This document shows, piece by piece, positions 58,448 to 64,000 of a stretch of 64,000 nucleotides of DNA. A program made the position numbers and the translations under genes. Every line of letters begins with the position of its first letter. Position 1 is the first letter of the stretch. The notes under the pieces were generated by a model. It saw nothing but the letters and a program-made list of their open reading frames with translations. It made no database searches and had not been told where the DNA came from. The stretch is from NCBI RefSeq assembly GCF_041915215.1, contig NZ_JAYSBV010000003.1; one strand, 5' to 3'. The DNA comes from Zoogloea sp021286885. GTDB lineage: Bacteria; Pseudomonadota; Gammaproteobacteria; Burkholderiales; Rhodocyclaceae.

Positions 58448-58924
58448 TCAGCCTTCGTTGCGGGTCAGCAGCAGAACCAGGCGGGTGCCTGCCAGTCGGT
58501 CGTGCAGGAATTGCCGATCCCGGTCCAGCACAGCCCAGATCAGGCCCACGCCAAAAAACAGCACACAGGGCCAGGCCAGGGCGTAGCGCAGCCAGCCTTG
58601 TTTCAGGCCGATGGGCTCACCATCGATGTTCACCAGGCGCAATTTCCAGGTCTGCATGGCCAGGGTCTGGCCGCCTTGGCGCCAGTACCACAAAAAATAC
58701 AGGCCCAGCACCACAAAGATGTAGATCCACAGCACGCTGCCGGGAGGGGTGTATTCCATTCCGACGCCAACAATCAGCAACGGAACCATAAAAGTGAGGG
58801 CAAGCACGCCCAGCAGCAGCAGACTTTCGTACAGCATGCTCGCCAGACGGCGGCGCAGCCCGGCCAGTTCAACGGGCTGCCGGGCGAGGGCTGGGGCCCC
58901 CGCAGCATTCAAATTGTGGGACAT
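58448..58924 (-). CDS. RDD-family membrane protein
   Basis: This is a 158-residue protein of the RDD family with about four hydrophobic segments: LRRRLASMLYESLLLLGVLALTFMVPLL, IYIFVVLGLYFLWYWRQGGQTLAMQTWKLRLVNIDG, and a late WPCVLFFGVGLIWAVLDRDRQFLHDRLAGTRLV carrying the paired Arg/Asp signature that names the family. Some RDD proteins are ion exchangers; the role of this one is unknown. It is the last gene of the sigma/DUF3619/DUF3106/RDD cassette, three bases after the DUF3106 stop, an order found in many betaproteobacteria. Confidence 0.88.
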   Translation of the reverse strand: MSHNLNAAGAPALARQPVELAGLRRRLASMLYESLLLLGVLALTFMVPLLIVGVGMEYTPPGSVLWIYIFVVLGLYFLWYWRQGGQTLAMQTWKLRLVNIDGEPIGLKQGWLRYALAWPCVLFFGVGLIWAVLDRDRQFLHDRLAGTRLVLLLTRNEG

Positions 58925-58927
58925 GGG

Positions 58928-59602
58928 TCAGGGTTTGATGGGAGACGAGGAGGGCGCAGCCGGCGTGTCGGTGCCAGCCAGGGGCGGCGTGGCAGGCGCG
59001 GGTAGTGCTGCGGCAGGGGCGGGCGCAGGCGCTTGGGGGGCTACTGCCGGCGGCTGGCTGGGCGCGCTGACGGGAATGTTGAGCCGGGGCGCCGGTGGTG
59101 CCGTGAGCGGCTTGATGGGGGTGGCCGGCACCGCAGCCTTGGGGGGCTGGGGTTTGGCCACGGGCTTGGCGGCTTCGTTGAGGCGCTTCTTTTCCTCATC
59201 GGGGAGTTCGAGATAGGCGTCCCACTTGGCCTTGAGCACTTCCCGCTGCTCCGGGGTGAGCTTCTGCATGGTCCGGTACTGGTCCCGGGCCTGGGTGCGC
59301 TGGGCTGGGGTCAGGCTGGCCCAAGCACGCATCCGATCCTGGATGCGCAGTTGTTCTTCAGGCGTCAAGCTGGGATAGCGGTCAGCAATGCCGACCCACT
59401 TGCGCTTGCGCTCATCGGGTAGTTCGGCCCAATCCTTGGCCAGGGGCGCAAGCACCTTGCGCTGGGCCGGCGTGAGGTCGGTCCAGGCGGGGGCCACCAA
59501 AACTGGCAGCGGAGGCAGGCTGGGAACGGCGGCCGCTTGCCCTCCCCAGTAGAGGAGGGCGGCAGCTGCGACGATCACTCCGCCGAGTTGTTTTGCACCC
59601 AT
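58928..59602 (-). CDS. DUF3106-domain exported protein
   Basis: This is a 224-residue protein with a signal peptide (LGGVIVAAAALLYWGGQAAA). The 120-residue DUF3106 domain follows, built of short helical repeats based on LTPAQRxxLxPLxxxWxxLxxxxRxxW (PAWTDLTPAQRKVLAPLAKDWAELPDERKRKWVGIADRYPSLTPEEQLRIQDRMRAWASLTPAQRTQARDQYR). It ends in a long Pro/Ala-rich tail. The repeats resemble periplasmic stress proteins of the CpxP/Spy type in pattern, but that is inference. Its start overlaps the DUF3619 gene by 28 bases. Confidence 0.88.
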   Translation of the reverse strand: MGAKQLGGVIVAAAALLYWGGQAAAVPSLPPLPVLVAPAWTDLTPAQRKVLAPLAKDWAELPDERKRKWVGIADRYPSLTPEEQLRIQDRMRAWASLTPAQRTQARDQYRTMQKLTPEQREVLKAKWDAYLELPDEEKKRLNEAAKPVAKPQPPKAAVPATPIKPLTAPPAPRLNIPVSAPSQPPAVAPQAPAPAPAAALPAPATPPLAGTDTPAAPSSSPIKP

Positions 59603-59949
59603 GTGTCGAAACCGCGGTCGAGGTAAGCGTCAATCGGGAGGTCGTCAGCGAGCAGGGCGCTGTCTACCTCTTCCACATCCAGCAGATGTTGCCATTCACC
59701 CAGCGCGCTACTGCCCACGGCAATGAGTAGGGCCGCCAGCATGGCGCCAGCGATGCGGCTGTTGGGCAGCAGGGCGTCGGAAACGTGACGCCCGATACCT
59801 GCCAGGCTCAGGGCGCGCACGGGCACCCGCTGGGCGGCCAGCGCCTTCTGGCGGGCCGCGTGCAGCCGGCTAGTGGTGGTGGAGGGGAGGGTGTGGGTCG
59901 ACATGTTTAAATGTTGTCGGACCCGGCGTTGAAACTCCTGGTCGTTCAT
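59575..59949 (-). CDS. DUF3619-family protein, likely anti-sigma factor
   Basis: This is a 124-residue protein of the DUF3619 family. It begins MNDQEFQRRVRQHLNMSTHTLPSTTTSRLHAARQKALA, a cytoplasmic helical head, followed by one membrane helix (IAGAMLAALLIAVGSSAL) and a short acidic periplasmic end. Size, topology and position immediately after a sigma-factor gene (overlap of four bases) suggest a membrane anti-sigma factor, although no ZAS-type zinc motif is present. If so it would hold the sigma factor until an envelope signal arrives, perhaps through the DUF3106 protein made next. Confidence 0.82.
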   Translation of the reverse strand: MNDQEFQRRVRQHLNMSTHTLPSTTTSRLHAARQKALAAQRVPVRALSLAGIGRHVSDALLPNSRIAGAMLAALLIAVGSSALGEWQHLLDVEEVDSALLADDLPIDAYLDRGFDTWVQNNSAE

Positions 59950-60515
59950 AGTGTTATGCCCTTTGCAGCAAGCGCCGTAGCCAGCGTGTGGGTGGCTCGG
60001 GAACAGTGGGTTTTGACACTGCCCTCGGAGCAGCCCATCGCAGCGGCTGTTTCGGCGATATCCATTTCCTCCCAGTAACGCATGATGAAGGCTTCGCGTT
60101 GACGTGGGGGCAGTTTTTGTATTTCCTGCTCGATGACCGTCAAAGTCTGGTGTTGTTCCAGCTGTTTGTGCGGTTGGACCACATTGCCATCGGTTTCGCT
60201 GACTTCCAGGCTTTCGAGGGGGTCGTAGTCGTCATCCTCTTCGTCCTTGCCCCGGAAGGCGCTCAGCAGGGTGGTCCACATGCTGCGCACCTTCTGGCGC
60301 CGGTAAAAGTCGCGGATGGTGTTCTGCAGGATGCGCTGGAAAAGCATGGGCAGCTCTTCAAGGGGCTTGTCACCGTACTTTTCCGCGAGTTTCAGCATGG
60401 AGTCCTGGACGATGTCCAGGGCCGATTCTTCGTTGCGTACCGCAAACAGGGCCTGTTTGAAGGCCCTTTTTTCGATGCTGGCAAGAAAATCGGAAAGTTC
60501 TAGGCGGGAAGGCAG
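59946..60515 (-). CDS. ECF-type RNA polymerase sigma factor (start uncertain)
   Basis: This is a sigma-70 family factor of the extracytoplasmic type, about 185-190 residues. Region 2 is EKRAFKQALFAVRNEESALDIVQDSMLKLAEKYGDKPLEELPMLFQRILQNTIRDFYRRQKVRSMW. Region 4 is LPPRQREAFIMRYWEEMDIAETAAAMGCSEGSVKTHCSRATHTLATAL. The start is a problem: no ATG, GTG or TTG lies near the expected N terminus. I used CTG at 60515, which has GAGGA upstream; TTG codons at 60665 and 60680 give a long Arg/Pro-rich extension running to the ilvB start. It heads the DUF3619/DUF3106/RDD cassette, divergent from ilvB. Confidence 0.78.
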   Translation of the reverse strand: MPSRLELSDFLASIEKRAFKQALFAVRNEESALDIVQDSMLKLAEKYGDKPLEELPMLFQRILQNTIRDFYRRQKVRSMWTTLLSAFRGKDEEDDDYDPLESLEVSETDGNVVQPHKQLEQHQTLTVIEQEIQKLPPRQREAFIMRYWEEMDIAETAAAMGCSEGSVKTHCSRATHTLATALAAKGITL

Positions 60516-60679
60516 GGGGAAGTCCTCGGTAATGCTGGGGTATGGCCGTTTTTGCGGTGGCTTGCCCCGGGGAATCTTGTCGGAAGGGCTGCCCGGACCC
60601 GGTCGGCGCCTTGACCAATCGCCGCCTGGGCGGTATGGTTCAACGTTTTTACATAGCCGATACAACTTCGGGTGCAGCA
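60516..60679. promoter_or_regulatory. Divergent region between the sigma factor and ilvB
   Basis: The gap is about 164 bp if the CTG start is right. It should hold the ilvBHC promoter and any leader, but no attenuator hairpin or branched-chain-rich leader peptide is evident. An in-frame ATG at 60635 could start ilvB 15 codons earlier. Confidence 0.35.
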
Positions 60680-62389
60680 ATGGTATTGACCGGTGCGGAA
60701 ATTGTAATCAGGTGTCTTCAGGAAGAAAAGGTCGAGTACCTCTTCGGTTATCCCGGGGGCTCTGTCCTGTTCATCTACGACGAGTTGTTCAAGCAGGATA
60801 AGGTGCGTCACGTGCTGGTTCGGCACGAGCAGGCCGCCATCCATGCGGCGGACGGCTACGCCCGCTCCACCGACAAGGTCGGGGTGGCCCTGGTGACTTC
60901 CGGGCCCGGCGCCACCAATGCCGTGACCGGGATTGCGACCGCCTACTGCGACTCCATCCCCATGGTGGTGATCTCCGGCCAGGTGCCTACGGCGGCCATC
61001 GGCCAGGATGCCTTCCAGGAAGTCGACACGATCGGCATCACCCGCCCCTGTGTGAAGCACAACTTCCTGGTGCGTGACGTGCGCGACATAGCCGCCACCA
61101 TGAAAAAGGCTTTCTATCTGGCGCGTACCGGCCGTCCCGGCCCGGTGCTGGTGGATATCCCCAAGGACATCACCGCCCAGAAGTGCGAATACGAATACCC
61201 GCAAAGCGTCAGCCTGCGTTCCTACAACCCGGTGGTGAAGGGCCATCACGGCCAGATCAAGAAGGCGCTCCAGCTGCTGCTGGAAGCCAAGCGCCCGATG
61301 GTGTATGCCGGCGGTGGTGTGGTGCTGGGCGATGCAGCTGACAAGCTGACCGCCCTGGTGCGCAAGCTGGGCCTGCCCTGTACCAACACCCTGATGGGCC
61401 TGGGCGGCTATCCGGCCACCGACCGTCAGTCTCTGGGTATGCTGGGCATGCACGGCACCTACGAAGCCAATATGGGCATGCACTACTGTGACGTGCTGCT
61501 GGCCGTGGGCGCCCGCTTCGACGACCGGGTGATCGGCGATCCCAAGCACTTTGCTTCCGAGCCCCGCAAGATCATCCACATCGACATTGATCCGTCCTCC
61601 ATCTCCAAGCGGGTGAAGGTGGATGTGCCCATCGTGGGCGATGTGGCCGAAGTGCTGGGCGAGTTGCTGAGCCTGGTGGATGCCACCTCCGAGCGCCCCA
61701 ATCCCGAAAGCCTGGGCACTTGGTGGAGGCAGATCGAAGAATGGCGTCGGCGCGATTGCCTCAAGATCAACCAGGGCCCCGAGCTGATCAAGCCCCAGTT
61801 TGTGGTCCAGAAGCTGTGGGAAGTGACCGGCGGCGACGCCTTTGTCACCTCCGACGTGGGCCAGCACCAGATGTGGGCGGCCCAGTATTACAAGTTCGAC
61901 AAGCCCCGGCGCTGGATCAACTCTGGCGGTCTGGGCACCATGGGCTTTGGCCTGCCTGCCGCCATGGGCGTGCAGCTGGCTCACCCGGGCGCTCAGGTGG
62001 CCTGCGTGACCGGCGAAGCCTCCATCCAGATGAACATCCAGGAGCTGTCTACCTGCAAGCAGTTCCGGCTGCCCATCAAAGTGGTGATGCTCAACAACCG
62101 TTACCTGGGCATGGTGCGCCAGTGGCAGCAGCTGTTCCACGGCAACCGCTACTCCGAGTCCTACATGAACGCGCTGCCCGACTTCAGCAAGCTGGCTGAA
62201 GCCTACGACCACGTGGGCATCCGGGTCGACAAACCCGGCGACGTGGAAGGCGCCCTGCGGGAAGCTTTCTCCCGCAAGAACGACTTCGTGTTCCTGGACT
62301 TCCAGGTGGACCCGACCGAAAACGTCTACCCCATGGTGCAAGGCGGCAAGGGTCTGACCGAGATGATCCTGTCGGCGGAAGACCTCTGA
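60680..62389 (+). CDS. ilvB: Acetolactate synthase large (catalytic) subunit
   Basis: This thiamine-diphosphate enzyme joins two pyruvates (or pyruvate and 2-oxobutyrate), the first common step of valine, leucine and isoleucine synthesis. The 569-residue protein has the family sequence: MVLTGAEIVIRCLQEEKVEYLFGYPGGSVLFIYDEL with the catalytic Glu in RHEQAAIHAADGYAR, SGPGATN, FAD-site residues in the centre and the ThDP motif beginning GEASIQMNIQELSTCKQFRLPIKVVMLNN. Glutamate in GEAS replaces the usual aspartate (GDGS-type), which deserves checking. The start at 60680 matches the family. It is followed by ilvH 111 bp later. Confidence 0.94.
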   Translation: MVLTGAEIVIRCLQEEKVEYLFGYPGGSVLFIYDELFKQDKVRHVLVRHEQAAIHAADGYARSTDKVGVALVTSGPGATNAVTGIATAYCDSIPMVVISGQVPTAAIGQDAFQEVDTIGITRPCVKHNFLVRDVRDIAATMKKAFYLARTGRPGPVLVDIPKDITAQKCEYEYPQSVSLRSYNPVVKGHHGQIKKALQLLLEAKRPMVYAGGGVVLGDAADKLTALVRKLGLPCTNTLMGLGGYPATDRQSLGMLGMHGTYEANMGMHYCDVLLAVGARFDDRVIGDPKHFASEPRKIIHIDIDPSSISKRVKVDVPIVGDVAEVLGELLSLVDATSERPNPESLGTWWRQIEEWRRRDCLKINQGPELIKPQFVVQKLWEVTGGDAFVTSDVGQHQMWAAQYYKFDKPRRWINSGGLGTMGFGLPAAMGVQLAHPGAQVACVTGEASIQMNIQELSTCKQFRLPIKVVMLNNRYLGMVRQWQQLFHGNRYSESYMNALPDFSKLAEAYDHVGIRVDKPGDVEGALREAFSRKNDFVFLDFQVDPTENVYPMVQGGKGLTEMILSAEDL

Positions 62390-62500
62390 GAACCTGCGGC
62401 GGGGGCCGGTGTGTACGCTTCATCCCGTGCCCCCCAGTTCCAAGGCCCGCTTGATGCCCATTGGCTACGCCAGCTGTTGCGTCCTGACCCAGATACCAAA

Positions 62501-62992
62501 ATGAGACACGTAATTTCTCTTCTGATCGAGAATGAAGCCGGTGCCCTGTCCCGGGTTTCCGGCCTGTTTTCGGCCCGGGGTTACAATATCGAATCCCTGA
62601 CGGTGGCGCCCACCGAGGATGCCTCCCTGTCCCGCATGACCATCGTTACCACGGGGTCAGACGACACCGTCGAGCAGATCACCAAGCAGCTCAACAAGCT
62701 GGTGGAAGTGGTCAAGGTGGTGGATATATCCGAGTCCGCCCACATCGAGCGCGAACTGATGCTGGTCAAGGTTCGCGCCACCGGCAAGGATCGCGAAGAA
62801 ATGAAGCGCATGGCGGATATTTTCCGTGGGCGCATCATCGACGTTTCCGATACCACCTACGTCATCGAGCTGACCGGGACCCAGGACAAACTGGACTCCT
62901 TCGTGGCAGCCATCGACGCAGCGCTGATTCTTGAAACCGTCCGTTCCGGCATCTGCGGCATTGGTCGCGGTGACCGGGTTTTGAAAGTGTGA
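62501..62992 (+). CDS. ilvH: Acetolactate synthase small (regulatory) subunit
   Basis: IlvH binds the large subunit, raises its activity and gives valine feedback control. The 163-residue protein has an N-terminal ACT domain, MRHVISLLIENEAGALSRVSGLFSARGYNIESLTVAPTEDASLSRMTIVT, with the Gly and Asn residues that bind valine. The C-terminal domain ends VRSGICGIGRGDRVLKV, as in E. coli IlvH. An in-frame extension upstream (from 62411) has no similarity. It lies between ilvB and ilvC in the usual order. Confidence 0.96.
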   Translation: MRHVISLLIENEAGALSRVSGLFSARGYNIESLTVAPTEDASLSRMTIVTTGSDDTVEQITKQLNKLVEVVKVVDISESAHIERELMLVKVRATGKDREEMKRMADIFRGRIIDVSDTTYVIELTGTQDKLDSFVAAIDAALILETVRSGICGIGRGDRVLKV

Positions 62993-63064
62993 TCGGGATG
63001 CAGGCAGATCCGTTTGGATCGCTGTCTTCCCGAGTTAGCTCCTCCTGTGTCAGAAAGGCATGAA

Positions 63065-64000
<936 letters not shown>

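Overview
This is a high-G+C chromosomal window with the gene content of a betaproteobacterium, most likely a member of the Rhodocyclales (Azospira/Dechloromonas-like). That placement is inferred from gene families and arrangement: bioA-bioF-bioH, holC-pepA divergent from lptF-lptG, the sigma factor/DUF3619/DUF3106/RDD cassette, a NarXL pair, a PEP-CTERM protein and a fatty acid cis/trans isomerase. I see no tRNA, rRNA, CRISPR array, transposase or prophage gene. Almost all of it is housekeeping or ordinary accessory chromosome.

Layout: 1-2.75 kb, biotin synthesis operon read leftwards (bioA, bioF, start of bioH). 2.9-4.1 kb, a repeat-rich outer lipoprotein. 4.2-8.0 kb, polyphosphate metabolism with ppk and ppx divergent. 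8.0-11.5 kb, an Mla-type lipid transport operon (permease with a fused N-terminal domain, ATPase, MCE protein, auxiliary lipoprotein). 11.6-18.6 kb, an acyl-CoA oxidation neighbourhood (ECHDC3-like crotonase, TatD nuclease, TetR regulator, etfBA, CbiM-like membrane protein, long acyl-CoA dehydrogenase). 18.8-21.8 kb, sulfate-binding protein, GH16-like lipoprotein and PEP-CTERM protein. 21.9-25.5 kb, a nitrate-response module: NarL and NarX face a Crp/Fnr-type regulator across an intergenic region holding a consensus NarL 7-2-7 site and an FNR-type box. 25.5-31.3 kb, HAD phosphatase, hda, purM, cti and a GNAT gene. 31.4-37.3 kb, a MacAB/TolC-type efflux operon in which a perfect 1,099-bp tandem duplication breaks the adaptor gene. 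37.3-37.75 kb, two palindromic MITE/REP-like elements, one supplying the last codons of an FAD oxidoreductase.

38.9-48.8 kb holds a spermidine-synthase-like protein, a small unknown protein, a metallophosphoesterase, mutS, ada, a WYL regulator with two matching operator palindromes, a VOC protein, a bestrophin and a complementary pair of bacterioferritin subunits. 48.8-50.6 kb has a TetR regulator and a small secreted protein around an A+T-rich gap. 50.8-58.3 kb has valS, a small unknown gene, holC and pepA facing lptF-lptG. 58.4-60.5 kb is the sigma/anti-sigma-like cassette, and 60.7-64 kb is ilvB-ilvH-ilvC (ilvC cut by the window edge).

No large novel system is evident. The observations most worth a second look are the out-of-frame duplication in the efflux operon, the NarL/FNR promoter, the paired WYL operators, the split-function bacterioferritin pair and the catalytically altered crotonase.
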